Shown in pieces: positions 49,906-58,923 of a stretch of DNA of 64,000 nt. A program made the translations under genes and the position numbers. The notes under the pieces were generated by a model. That model was not told the origin of the DNA, did not search any database, and was given only the letters and a program-made list of their open reading frames with translations. The DNA is from JASHPR01 sp963739645 (GTDB lineage: Bacteria; Actinomycetota; Actinomycetes; Streptosporangiales; Streptosporangiaceae). Location of the stretch: assembly GCA_963739645.1 (NCBI GenBank), contig CAVUBM010000050.1, positions 20,539 through 84,538 on the forward strand, given 5' to 3'. Position 1 is the first letter of the stretch, and every line of letters starts with the position of its first letter.

Positions 49906-49933
49906 AGCGCTGACCTGCGAAAACTTTCCGGGA
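49839..49933 (+). repeat. 95-bp direct repeat, left copy (putative attL)
   Basis: It covers the last 67 bp of the acyl-CoA dehydrogenase gene plus 28 bp after it. The right copy at 57800-57894 differs at 3 of 95 positions (offsets 8, 71 and 82). Duplication of a gene 3' end at both borders, next to an integrase relic, is the usual footprint of site-specific integration. Confidence 0.85.
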
Positions 49934-49978
49934 CGCTCGGCCATCGCGTGCAAGTCGCAGACCGGCCAGACGAGCGCC

Positions 49979-49996
49979 GTTCCGTCTCTGTTCCGT
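49979..49996 (+). repeat. 18-bp motif shared by both island ends, left copy
   Basis: GTTCCGTCTCTGTTCCGT, itself made of GTTCCGT twice, recurs exactly at 57672-57689. Both copies lie inside the 95-bp borders. It could be an arm-type recombinase site. Confidence 0.6.
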
Positions 49997-50027
49997 GATC
50001 ATGGATTGACCCATCTGGACTTGACGC

Positions 50028-50150
50028 TCACGTGTCAACTGTGCGTGGTGCCGTGAAGCGTTCGTTAATGACGGCACGGGCAATGGTCGTGCGAGCAGGG
50101 CAGCATGTGGGCATAGACGCGCAGTGTGAACGCGGGGTCGCTGTGCCCGA
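50028..50150 (-). pseudogene. Tyrosine recombinase (integrase) C-terminal relic
   Basis: On the minus strand, 50155-50066 reads YLGHSDPAFTLRVYAHMLP, the catalytic C-terminal signature of phage/ICE tyrosine recombinases, including the LGH box and the nucleophile Tyr. One base further the frame shifts and the end reads ARTTIARAVINERF and TAPRTVDT before a stop at 50028. Upstream, only decayed sequence remains. The relic points away from the gene border, with its 3' end next to the left 95-bp repeat, as in integrated elements. Confidence 0.75.
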
Positions 50151-50246
50151 GGTACCTAGGTCAGCCGTGCTGCCAGACCAGCACCAGGAGCACGTGGTGA
50201 TGAGTTCCATATCCGAAGAGGTTCTCAGGGCACGTCACACAGCCCA

Positions 50247-52199
50247 TCATTTGTCCTGTGGTCCGCGTACTCCTCCAGACATGGTCCTGCTCGGCATAGA
50301 GACCGGAATTTTTCCAGAAGTTGCGTTGCTCGTGCAATCGTGATGAGTTTTCTTCGTGACATGGTCTGAATATAGCGGCTTCCATTGCCAGTCTAGCAGC
50401 CAGATTGGGAATGGAGGGTTCCTCATGTTGCGCTCAATATACTGATCAGTACAACGCCAGCAAGATATTACGTGCGGGGTGTATGGTTCGTGCAATATAC
50501 GCTCCAGTATAGTAGCGTCTCCCTCGGGTTCATTATTAAGATTGCAGATCCGCTGGCTTACTATATCGTGGGGATCAACGTAGATGACGTCACGGTCACT
50601 GTCGAGCAGGAGTGCTATATTACCATTCTCATTTCCCACTACAAATACGACTGGATACTGTGTTCTGGTTCCGTAGGGGTCCTTCACAGTGAGATTGGCA
50701 GCTGCCTGATCGCGTAGTTTGACTATCTCAGCAGGAACCCAAGGCTGGCTTATAGTTGACAAGAAGAACAGCAACACAATTAAAGTGCTGAAAAAAACTG
50801 CCACGCGGTGGAAAGTCCCCACGTTGAAATGGTTCAGAGTCCAACGGACCTCTGCATCTTTGCGGGGGCCGTTATATACAATAGCTGGAAGTAGCCAGGA
50901 AACCACGAGCACACCAGCAAGAAGAACTAGACTGTCAATCAAGTACTTGCCAGGTGTTAGCAGGATTCCCAGTACCGCCAGTGGCACTGCGACCCACGCG
51001 CATTTGCGAAGCTCTATGTCTTTAAACCCAATAACGATAACGTAAATGGAGACGACGGCTAGGAGCGCCATGGCTAGGTACGAATATAGGGCGAGTGTTC
51101 CTGCAATGACCGATACAGACTGCGCCGTAACCAGTGACGCTGCTGTCTCAAGACTGTACCCAGCAACACCATAAACTTTAATCAGCAACAACCCGAATAG
51201 GACCAGGGCTGAGACGATTGTAATATCTAGCTTGCCCCAATTACTACCACCATCATTCTGTCGAGAGGCCACTGAGTCCGCCGACGAGGCGTCAGAGGTG
51301 AACTGATGCCGCTGGCCGATTCGAGCATCCCAGATCCGCACGGTCCCATCACTGCCGCCGGAAGCAACCGTAGTGCCCCAAGGGGCATAGGCCACCGAAT
51401 TCATGGGGCGGTTGTCGACGGTGAACTGATGCCGCTGCTGACGAGTGCCGATATCCCAGATCCGCACGGTCCCATCACTGCCGCCGGAAGCAACCGTGTT
51501 GCCCCGGCGAGCATAGGCCACCGAGTTCACCGGCCCTTGGTGGCCGGTCAGCTGATGCTGACCAGTGCCGATATCCCAGATCCGCACGGTCCCATCACTG
51601 CCGCCGGAAGCAACCGTGTTCCCCTGGCGAGCATAGGCCACCGAGTTCACCGGCCCTTGGTGGCCGGTCAGCTGATGCCGCTGCAGACCAGTGTGGGCAT
51701 CCCAGATCCGCACGGTCCCATCACTACCAGCCGAAGCGACCATGCTTTCCCAAGGGGCATAGGCCACCGAGTTCACCGGCCCTTGGTGGCCGGTCAGCTG
51801 ATGCCGCTGCAGACCAGTGTGGGCATCCCAGATCCGCACGGTCCCATCACTACCAGCCGAAGCGACCATGCTTTCCCAAGGGGCATAGGCCACCGAGTTC
51901 ACCGGCCCTTGGTGGCCGGTCAGCTGATGCCGCTGCAGACCAGTGTGGGCATCCCAGATCCGCACGGTCCCATCACTACCGCCGGAAGCAACCGTGTTTC
52001 CCCGGCGGCCATAGGCCACCGAGTTCACCGGCCCTTGGTGGCCGATCAGCTGATGCCGCTGCTGACCAGTGCTGATATCCCAGATCCGCACGGTCCCATC
52101 ACTGCCAGCGGAAGCGAGAGCAGTCCAGTCTGGAGCATAAGCCACCGAACTCACCGAGAAGGTGCTCTCACCATTCGTTGTGATGCCAGCACTACTCAT
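50247..52199 (-). CDS. WD40-repeat protein fused to a multi-pass membrane region
   Basis: Residues about 12-306 hold seven WD40 units of the form SVAYA...ASGGSDGTVRIWD.. TGQQRHQLTGHQGPVN, enough for one closed seven-bladed propeller. Units 3 and 4 are identical in protein, and most others differ at only a few positions. After residue 320 come five or six hydrophobic helices and then about 165 polar residues with no recognised domain (includes PVVFVVGNENGNIALLLDSD). No enzymatic or STAND-type NTPase domain is visible. ATG 52199 follows GGGGGAG. The membrane and C-terminal part is much more AT-rich than the window. Function unknown; a membrane-bound sensor scaffold is a guess. Confidence 0.8.
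   Translation of the reverse strand: MSSAGITTNGESTFSVSSVAYAPDWTALASAGSDGTVRIWDISTGQQRHQLIGHQGPVNSVAYGRRGNTVASGGSDGTVRIWDAHTGLQRHQLTGHQGPVNSVAYAPWESMVASAGSDGTVRIWDAHTGLQRHQLTGHQGPVNSVAYAPWESMVASAGSDGTVRIWDAHTGLQRHQLTGHQGPVNSVAYARQGNTVASGGSDGTVRIWDIGTGQHQLTGHQGPVNSVAYARRGNTVASGGSDGTVRIWDIGTRQQRHQFTVDNRPMNSVAYAPWGTTVASGGSDGTVRIWDARIGQRHQFTSDASSADSVASRQNDGGSNWGKLDITIVSALVLFGLLLIKVYGVAGYSLETAASLVTAQSVSVIAGTLALYSYLAMALLAVVSIYVIVIGFKDIELRKCAWVAVPLAVLGILLTPGKYLIDSLVLLAGVLVVSWLLPAIVYNGPRKDAEVRWTLNHFNVGTFHRVAVFFSTLIVLLFFLSTISQPWVPAEIVKLRDQAAANLTVKDPYGTRTQYPVVFVVGNENGNIALLLDSDRDVIYVDPHDIVSQRICNLNNEPEGDATILERILHEPYTPHVISCWRCTDQYIERNMRNPPFPIWLLDWQWKPLYSDHVTKKTHHDCTSNATSGKIPVSMPSRTMSGGVRGPQDK
51300..52160 (-). 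repeat. Array of 126-bp WD40 coding repeats
   Basis: The DNA encoding the propeller is a tandem array with a 126-bp period. The units starting at 51661 and 51787 are identical over the full 126 bp, and the one at 51913 starts the same way. A unit near 51550 is shortened by 6 bp. Such DNA identity indicates recent copying of units or gene conversion. Confidence 0.85.
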
Positions 52200-52808
52200 T
52201 GCCACGGCTCCCCCCGGGCTCGCGCCATTGCGCCGAGCATAGGACGATATTGGAACAATGTCCATCCGTCCTGCTGATTGGCGACGCGAAACGCAGTGAG
52301 GATCGTTCCCGCCAAACCTCTGCGGACACCTAGAATATGAGGTATCCCGACGGACACAACAGCAACCCTCGCCTGTTTCGCCAAGGGGTGCTTCGCGTGA
52401 CGCTAGCAGCGTTATTAGGACAGTGGCGTGGCGAGATGTCCCTATTCGTTCCAGACTTAGGCGCGCCACGCTTAGGAGCTCTCGTCGCAGGCGGCCGAGC
52501 GTGAGTCTGGCCCTGGGAGCTATCGTGTCGAAAAAACCGAGTGTTGCCAGCTGCGCTGGCTGCCGGGAGGAGATCCGTGGTCCCCCGTCTTCGTGGTCGG
52601 TTCTGCCGCACTCCTTGCTCCCGTGGTCTGCTGATCTTCCACTGTTAAGAACCTTCGCGCGGTAGGCGGCGATGCGCCATCAGTCGTAGTCGCTTGCTCT
52701 GCGCGGAGTTCTCGTGGGTGTGTTCTGGCGGGCGCGTCGTAACGCGCCGCGATGTGCCCCGATGATGTGCCCGTGTGTCCAGTGCCCACGCGCCGAGTCC
52801 ATGTGCCA

Positions 52809-52849
52809 GTGCCAGTGCCGAGTGCCAGTGCCGAGTGTGCCAGTGCCGA
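52809..52849. repeat. Short tandem repeat, 13-bp unit
   Basis: GTGCCAGTGCCGA occurs at 52809-52821, 52822-52834 and, after two extra bases, at 52837-52849. Related shorter units precede it. No function is evident. Confidence 0.7.
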
Positions 52850-52863
52850 TCTACGTCAGCTGC

Positions 52864-52880
52864 ACAGACGGTCGGACGCT
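52864..52880 (+). repeat. 17-bp direct repeat flanking the IS, left copy
   Basis: ACAGACGGTCGGACGCT recurs exactly at 54821-54837. The copies sit 6 bp outside the left and 27 bp outside the right terminal inverted repeat, so they are not a simple target-site duplication. Confidence 0.6.
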
Positions 52881-52886
52881 CTGTCT

Positions 52887-54793
52887 AGTCCCACCAGATG
52901 ATTGACGGATCAGTCCCAGGACATGCTTTCCAGGTTGCCTAGGAAACATGGGCGGCCTTGCGGGGCCGGTGGGCTTTGATGCTGCGGACCGGCTGGGTGG
53001 TGTTCCGCCGGATGGTGCGGACGTCTTCACCGCCCAGGTCGATGGTCATGGTGTCTTCGGCGACGTGGACGGTGACGGTGCGCCCGGCATGGATGCGGCC
53101 GAGGGCGATCTTCTGGCCGACGACCATGATGATGCCGGTGTTGCTGGCCCGGCGCTGGACGGTGACCGGCTCAGCGGATGGTCGTGGCGGCGGTCCGGCG
53201 GGGCGGGCGCCGCGGAGCAGCCGGGCCTGGTCCCAGGTCAGCGGGCTGGGCCGGGTCCGCAGCAGCACCCGGGTCTCGGGGTCGAAGAACATCAGCGTGT
53301 TTTCCTCGATGCGGATGGAGACCAGCATCCCGCCGAGGATCTCCGCGGCGATGTGATACCGGCCGCCGAGGCTGACTGCGCCGTCCTTGCTGACCACGCG
53401 GTCCACCTCGATCGCCGATCCTGGCTGGGCGGCGGGGATGGGGGCGGCCCTGCTGCCCAGCCGCCGCTGGCCGCCAGCCGGGCCAGATCGGCGGTGGACA
53501 GATGGGATCGGACCGACTTGACCCGCACGCTGGCGATGCTCAGGTGGATGACGTCGACGCTGGCCCAGAAGGTGACGGTCATCCCCGAACGTGTGGTGCC
53601 GAGCCAGAACTGCTTGCCCAGGACCTCCATGTTCCCGCTCGGCGGGACGAGCCGGTCGAACTCCACCGGGCCGCCCTGCCAGGCTGCTGGAACGCCGGCG
53701 GCCCGGGTCCGGGTTCCGGCGCGGGAGGGGCCAGGGCGATCACGGCGGGCAGCCGCAGCGGCAGCAGGTCCTCCTCAGCCCGCGCCGCCGCGGTGCTGAA
53801 CCGCTGCGCCGGGGCCGCCATCCCGATGCCCTGATGCGGTCGCGTGGTGTTGTACTCGCTCACCCACCCGTCGATCGCGGCCTGCGCGGTGACCAGGTCG
53901 GCGAACGGGACGGCGTCGTTGAGGAGCTCGCGGCGCAGGCTGCCGTGAAACCTCTCGATCTTCCCGGTTGTGGTCGGATGGCGGGGCTGGGTCAGCCGGT
54001 GGACGATGCCGTTGTCGCGGCAGATCCGGTCGAACAGCACCTCCCCGCCCTTCCCGAAACGATCAGTAAATTGCTTGCCATTGTCAGTGAGCACCTCCCC
54101 GGGCACCCCGAACTGGCGCAGCGCGGCGGCGAACGCCAGGCAGACCGCCCGGCCGGTCGCGCGCACCACGACCTGGCAGATCACGCAGAACCGGGAATGA
54201 TCATCCACCCCGGTCACCAGCTTCGCCTCGGTCCCGTCCGCCAGGAAAATCCCGCCGACGAGGTCCATCTGCCATAGCGCCATCGGGGCGTCCCGCTCCC
54301 ACCGCACATAGCTGTCTTTCGGCCGCTTGCGGGGCTGCGGCTCGATCAGCCCGTGCCGGACCAGGACCCGGTAGACACTCATCCGCGACGGCACCGGCAT
54401 CACACCAGCCCGGCCCAGCTCATGAGCCAGCCGCAGCGGACCCCACCGCGGATGCTCCCGCCGCAGCTCGCACACCGCCGCCTCGACCTCCGCGCTGACC
54501 TGATGCGGGCACGACTCCGGCCGCCGCGAGCCGGTCCATCAGACCACCCAGGCCGCCACCCTGCTCATAGCGGCGTATCCACGCGTGCACGCTCTGCCGC
54601 GATACGCCATACCGCTCAGCGACCTCCGTCACCGGAACCCCGGCTGCGGCATCCAGGACCGCCCGGTACCGCTGCTCGACCACAGACAACTCGACCAGTG
54701 CCAATCCCGGCTCCCGCACCCACGACGCCCGCAAGCGAACATGCGACAGGACAAGCCGACTCACAGCACACCTGTAAGCCATCTGGTGGGACT
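52887..54793 (-). mobile_element. IS481-family-like insertion sequence
   Basis: The element is about 1.9 kb. It is bounded by a perfect 14-bp inverted repeat, AGTCCCACCAGATG at 52887-52900 and its complement at 54780-54793, with partial similarity extending a further 8-10 bp inward. It encodes a DDE transposase with HTH, integrase core and a long C-terminal part. The transposase is split by frame breaks. No short target-site duplication was recognised directly at the ends. Confidence 0.75.
52939..54764 (-). pseudogene. IS481-type DDE transposase, multiply frameshifted
   Basis: The N-terminal part (up to 54420) contains an HTH with VTEVAERYGVSRQSVHAWIRR. The integrase core (53579-54475) has the complete triad: Asp in LWQMDLVGGIFLADG, Asp in VLTDNGKQFTDRFG, Glu in TTTGKIERFHGSL. 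The C-terminal part is found in two further frames (VEFDRLVPPSGNMEVLGKQF to about 53420, then VDRVVSKDGAVSLGGRYHIA to 52939). Three indels, near 54500, 53690 and 53420, therefore break the gene. The joined product would be about 600 residues, a long form with a DNA/complex-binding C-terminus. Confidence 0.8.
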
Positions 54794-54820
54794 GCAGTGT
54801 CAAGCATCTACCGGGACAGG

Positions 54821-54837
54821 ACAGACGGTCGGACGCT
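54821..54837 (+). repeat. 17-bp direct repeat flanking the IS, right copy
   Basis: Exact copy of the sequence at 52864-52880 (ACAGACGGTCGGACGCT). Confidence 0.6.
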
Positions 54838-54908
54838 CCCGTTGCCGAGTTGAGCCATATTGGATCAAGGCGGCGCCGCGAGCCGACACTAGTGCCAACC
54901 AGGCACGG

Positions 54909-57264
54909 CTACTGTCGGGCCATGGCTACCCGCATTTCGCTTTCGGTGTCGGTGATGAGGTCTCCGGACAGGTCGATGGTGACGGTGTGCAGGGTGGCGG
55001 TGAAGCGGAACGGGGCTTGGTAGTCCGGGGTTATGGGTGAGCCGGGGTTGGCGCCACAGGTCAGGCCACCGGGGTTGAAGACGATGGGTGTGGTGACCGG
55101 GATCTCGGCCTGCGCGACGAGCTGGCGGTCGATGTAGAGCTGCGCCCGACCGGGCGTGCCCTTGCCCTGGCTGATGTCGGGTTTGCCGGTGGGCTCGAAC
55201 TCGAAGCGCAGCTGATGGCGGCCAGGGAGCACGGCCTCGGGCGATGAGACCTGATAGTGGGCACGGCGGACGTAGTTGTGGACGTAGTGCAGCTTGCCGT
55301 CCTTAAGGTAAAACGACCAGCCGCCGACACCAGAGCCTTGACAGAGTAGGACGCCTTCGGCGCCGCCGGGCGGGATGTCCACATCAGCGGTGATCGCGTG
55401 CGCGCGGTTCAAGACCCGTGGCGCGGCGAAGAACGGCACGGTTTGGGTGCCGGGCCAGTAGGTGAAGGTGTCCCGCGGTTCCGCGATCTGCGGCCGCTCG
55501 GCCATGAACCGCTCCAGCGCGCTGCCGTCGATGGGCAGCACGTTGTACTTGCCGGCCTCGACATACCACTGCGCGATCATCTCGATGAGCTTGTCCCGGT
55601 GCTCTTGGGCGAGGTTGTGGTTTTCGGCCGGGTCCTCGGCGACGTGGTAAAGCTCCCAGTGATGGGCATCAAGGTCGGTCAGAGTCTGGGCGGAAATCGG
55701 CGCTCCGAACGGCTTGCCCGCCTCGGCGAAGGACGGACCGGGCCACGGGCACACGGCGCGCCACCCGTCGTGGTCGATCGAGCGGTGGCCGAACATCTCG
55801 AAGTACTGAGTGCGGTGCCGGGTCGGGGCGGCCGGGTCGTCGAAGGTGCGGGCGAAGCTGACGCCGTGGATCGGCGCCTGGACTACGCCCCTGATCGTGG
55901 CGGGCGGCTCGACACCAAGTACGTCCAGGACGGTCGGGACCATGTCGATGATGTGCGCGTACTGGCGCCCGGATCTCACCGCGTGCCTTGATGCCCTTCG
56001 GCCAGTGGACGACGAACGGGTCGCAGGCACCGCCCCGGTAGGTCTCGCGCTTCCAGCGCCGGAAGGGCGTGTTCCCGGCCCAGGTCCAGCCCCAGGGGTA
56101 GTGGTTGAAGGTCGTCGGCCCGCCGAGCTCGTCGATGGCCCGGATACCGTCCTCGAGCGGCTCGGTGGCGTTGTTGAAGAACTGCAGCTCGTTGGTCGTC
56201 CCGGTAGGCCCGCCTTCGGCGCTGGCCCCGTTGTCGGAGATCACCATGATCAGCGTGTTGTCGAACTGCGCCAGTCTGCTTCAGGAAGTCGAGCACGCGG
56301 CCAATCTGCTGGTCGGTGTGCGACAAGAAGCCGGCGTAGACCTCCATCATCCGCGCGGCCAGGCGGCGGGCGTCCGGGGACAGGGAGTCCCAGTCCGGCA
56401 CGTCCGGGTCGTGCCGGGAGAGCTCGGCGTCCGGCGGCATCACGCCCAGTTCCTTCTGCCGGGCGAACACCTGCTCGCGGTAGGCATCCCAGCCGTCATC
56501 GAACTGCCCGGTGTACCGGTCCGCCCACTCCTTGGGCACGTGATGCGGGGCGTGCATGGCGCCGGTGCAGAAATGCAGGTAGAACGGCTTGTTCGGTGCT
56601 ATCTGCTTGGCATCGGCGATGAACTGGATGGCCTTGTCCGCCAGGTCCTCGGTCAGGTGATAGCCCTGTTCGGGGGTCCGCGGCGGCTCGACCTGGTGAT
56701 TGTCGTACACCAGGTCCGGGTAGCACTGGCTGGTGTCACCGCCCAGGAAGCCGTAGAAGCGCTCGAAGCCGCGGCCCAGCGGCCAGCGGTCGAACGGGCC
56801 CGCCGGCGGACTCGAACTCGGACGGAAGCAGGTGATACTTGCCGACCAGGTAGGTGTTGTAGCCCTGCTGCTGCAGCATCTCCGACAGGAAGCCGTTCTC
56901 GAACGGCATGTTGCCGTTATAGCCGGGATAGCCGGTCGCTGACCTCGTTGATCGACGCCATCGCGTTGGAGTGATGGTTGCGCCCGGTAATGATGCACGA
57001 TCGCGACGGCGAGCACAGCGCCGTGGTGTGCATGTTCGTGTACAGCAGGCCACCTGCGGCAAGCGCGTCAAAGTTCGGCGTCTCGATCGGGCTGCCGTAG
57101 CAGCCGAGCTGCCCGTACCCGGTGTCATCCAGTACGATCCACAGCACATTCGGCGCGCCAGCGACCGCCCGCAACGGCTGCGGCCACGCCGGAATCGACT
57201 CCTCCGTCGTCCGCCCGACCACCCCAGGAAACGCCGTCCCCGCCGGATACTCCGTCAGCGCCAT
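54909..57264 (-). pseudogene. Type I arylsulfatase, frameshifted
   Basis: Hydrolyses sulfate esters with a formylglycine made from Cys. The start (ATG 57264) leads to NVLWIVLDDTGYGQLGCYG and the modification motif CSPSRSCIITGRNHHSN. Later blocks lie in successive frames: GYNTYLVGKYHL; RGFERFYGFLGGDTSQCYP to HVPKEWADRY; MVISDNGASAEGGPTGTTNE (conserved metal-site DNG) and the C-terminal domain to 54909. Four frame breaks, near 56930, 56800, 56265 and 55975, are needed to read through about 785 residues, the usual size for this actinobacterial group. Activation would require the FGE encoded at 19.6 kb. Confidence 0.85.
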
Positions 57265-57395
57265 CTGCCCGCCCCTCATTCAGCAGACCGGCACCCGTGG
57301 CCGGTCAGAGTGCCAATTCAACCCAGCAGCGGGCTCAGTCTGCTCACCCAGCGTGGGTGAGTTGCCCTGGCCCAAAGGCCAGATAACCTGCCTGC

Positions 57396-57458
57396 ATGCT
57401 CATCGCGCTGCTCGCGGTGCTCGGCGTCGATCTAGTGGTGATCGTCGTGCGTCAATGA
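57396..57458 (+). pseudogene. Truncated start of a DUF2550-like small membrane protein
   Basis: The 20-codon frame LIALLAVLGVDLVVIVVRQ resembles the N-terminal helix of small actinobacterial membrane proteins (DUF2550 type) and then stops. It may be a leftover of a gene broken by the island, or a chance frame. Confidence 0.35.
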
Positions 57459-57586
57459 CCTTCATCGGCCCCCATGCGCCTAGATGGTAAGGAGAAGGTC
57501 TACAGTTCGGTTCCGCGCGGTCAGGTCGTACTGTGCTTATCAAGGCGGCCAGCTAAGTGTCGGACTCCACAACTAGCGTCGAGTTG

Positions 57587-57635
57587 AGCGCCTGCCTCCT
57601 ACCCGATGCTGGGGACGGCAAGGGAGGTAGGCGCT
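57587..57635. terminator. Imperfect hairpin in the island right end
   Basis: AGCGCCTGCCTCC (57587-57599) pairs with GGAGGTAGGCGCT (57623-57635) with one mismatch and a 23-nt loop. It could end a transcript leaving the island; no T-run follows. Confidence 0.4.
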
Positions 57636-57671
57636 ATACCTGCAAGGGGTCTTGAGTCAAGGGACTACCTT

Positions 57672-57689
57672 GTTCCGTCTCTGTTCCGT
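57672..57689 (+). repeat. 18-bp motif shared by both island ends, right copy
   Basis: Exact copy of the GTTCCGTCTCTGTTCCGT sequence at 49979-49996, located 110 bp before the right 95-bp repeat. Confidence 0.6.
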
Positions 57690-57799
57690 CCGAGCCTGGA
57701 AGACAGCGGAAGTTGACCATCAGCGACCATCGGCTCGTCGGCTGCTCAGAGAACCGACGTCGAACGTGTGTGCTGATCACGAAAGGCCACGCCCGAAAA

Positions 57800-57894
57800 C
57801 ACGCAGGTCTACGAGGGCACCAACCAGATCCAGCGCGTGGTCATGGCCCGCCAGCTGCTGAAATGAAGCACTGACCTGCGGAAACTTTCCGGGA
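57800..57894 (+). repeat. 95-bp direct repeat, right copy (putative attR)
   Basis: It repeats the end of the acyl-CoA dehydrogenase gene: in frame it reads TQVYEGTNQIQRVVMARQLL, Lys, stop. One codon differs from the intact gene (Val for Ile). The copy ends at GGGA, which forms part of the GGGAGG ribosome binding site of the next gene, so that gene probably followed the dehydrogenase directly before insertion. Confidence 0.85.
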
Positions 57895-57900
57895 GGAAGT

Positions 57901-58896
57901 GTGCCGTACCCGCCTATCGAGCCGTATGAGGCCGGCCTGCTCGACGCCGGAGATGGCAACTTCGTTTACTGGGAGGCCTGCGGTAACCCGGACGGCATGC
58001 CCGCTCTCATCGTCCACGGCGGTCCGGGCTCCGGCTGTACGACCACAATGCGCACAACATTCAACCCTGAGCGCTACCGGATCATCTTGTTCGACCAGCG
58101 CAACTGCGGCCGCAGCACGCCGCACGCCAGCGACCCCGCGGTCGACATGAGCCTCAATACGACCGAGCATCTGCTCGGCGACATGGAGCAGCTGCGCCAG
58201 CATCTTGGCGTGGAAAGATGGCTGCTGCGGGGAGGGTCATGGGGCGTGACACTGTCGCTGGCCTATGCCGAACGCCACCCCGACCGCGTCTACGGCATGA
58301 TCTTGGTTGGCGTCACGTCGACCCGCCGGTCGGAAATAGACTGGCTGTATCGCGGTGCCGGGCGCATTTTCCCCGAAGCCTGGGCGCGATTTCGCGACTT
58401 CGTCGGGGCTGAGGACTACCGGCTCCCGACCGACACCGAGCCCCCGATCGAGGGCCTGCTGATGGCCTACTCGCAGCTGATGGGAAGCTCCGATCCCGAC
58501 ATCCGGGCACAGGCGGCAGCCGAGTGGGTGACCTGGGAAGACGCCGTCATCTCCATGGAGCAGCACGGCACACCGGGCCTGTACAGCAACCGGCGAGACG
58601 CGGCAAGGCTGGCGTTTGTCCGCATCTGCGCGCACTACTTCGCCCACGACGCCTTCCTCGAGGACGGCGTGCTTATCCGCGACGCAGGCAGGCTGAGTGG
58701 CATCCCAGGCATCCTCGTCCAGGGGCGCACCGATCTCGGCGGCCCAGTGATCACCGCCTGGGAACTGGCACAGGCATGGCCTGACGCCGAGCTCGTCATC
58801 ATCGACGACTCCGGGCATACCGGTAGCGCCGCCATGAAGGAAGTACTGGATTCTGCAGGTGACAGACTGTTCGCGCAAATAACCAGAGCCCGATGA
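57901..58896 (+). CDS. Proline iminopeptidase-type alpha/beta hydrolase
   Basis: The 331-residue protein has the S33 signatures HGGPGSGCTT (oxyanion region), DQRNCGRSTPH and the nucleophile elbow GGSWGVTLSLAYAERHP. The acid is near QGRTDLGGP and the His in IDDSGHTGS. Prolyl aminopeptidases remove N-terminal proline; related proteins hydrolyse other amides. GTG 57901 has GGGAGGA seven bases upstream, at the junction with the right island repeat. Confidence 0.88.
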   Translation: MPYPPIEPYEAGLLDAGDGNFVYWEACGNPDGMPALIVHGGPGSGCTTTMRTTFNPERYRIILFDQRNCGRSTPHASDPAVDMSLNTTEHLLGDMEQLRQHLGVERWLLRGGSWGVTLSLAYAERHPDRVYGMILVGVTSTRRSEIDWLYRGAGRIFPEAWARFRDFVGAEDYRLPTDTEPPIEGLLMAYSQLMGSSDPDIRAQAAAEWVTWEDAVISMEQHGTPGLYSNRRDAARLAFVRICAHYFAHDAFLEDGVLIRDAGRLSGIPGILVQGRTDLGGPVITAWELAQAWPDAELVIIDDSGHTGSAAMKEVLDSAGDRLFAQITRAR

Positions 58897-58923
58897 CGAT
58901 CCGGGCAGAGGAAAAGAGGCAGC

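Larger units (their letters stand above)
52200..52886. other. Gap between the WD40 gene and the IS element
   Basis: No open frame here has convincing coding character on either strand. The region should hold the WD40 gene promoter. Near the IS border it contains a small tandem repeat (52809-52849) and a 17-bp sequence (52864-52880) that recurs after the IS. Confidence 0.45.
57265..57800. other. Right-end non-coding region of the island
   Basis: No intact gene is present. It contains a truncated membrane-protein start (57396-57458), an imperfect hairpin (57587-57635), the second copy of the 18-bp motif (57672-57689), and then unassigned sequence up to the right 95-bp repeat. Confidence 0.5.

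Noticed and set aside
51300..52160. CRISPR-like array
   Set aside because: The 126-bp repeats are contiguous, have no spacers, and encode WD40 blades.
51306..52277. A 323-codon plus-strand repeat protein (DPHGPITAAGSNR units)
   Set aside because: It is the exact antisense of the WD40 repeats. Repetition in the real gene keeps the opposite frame open.
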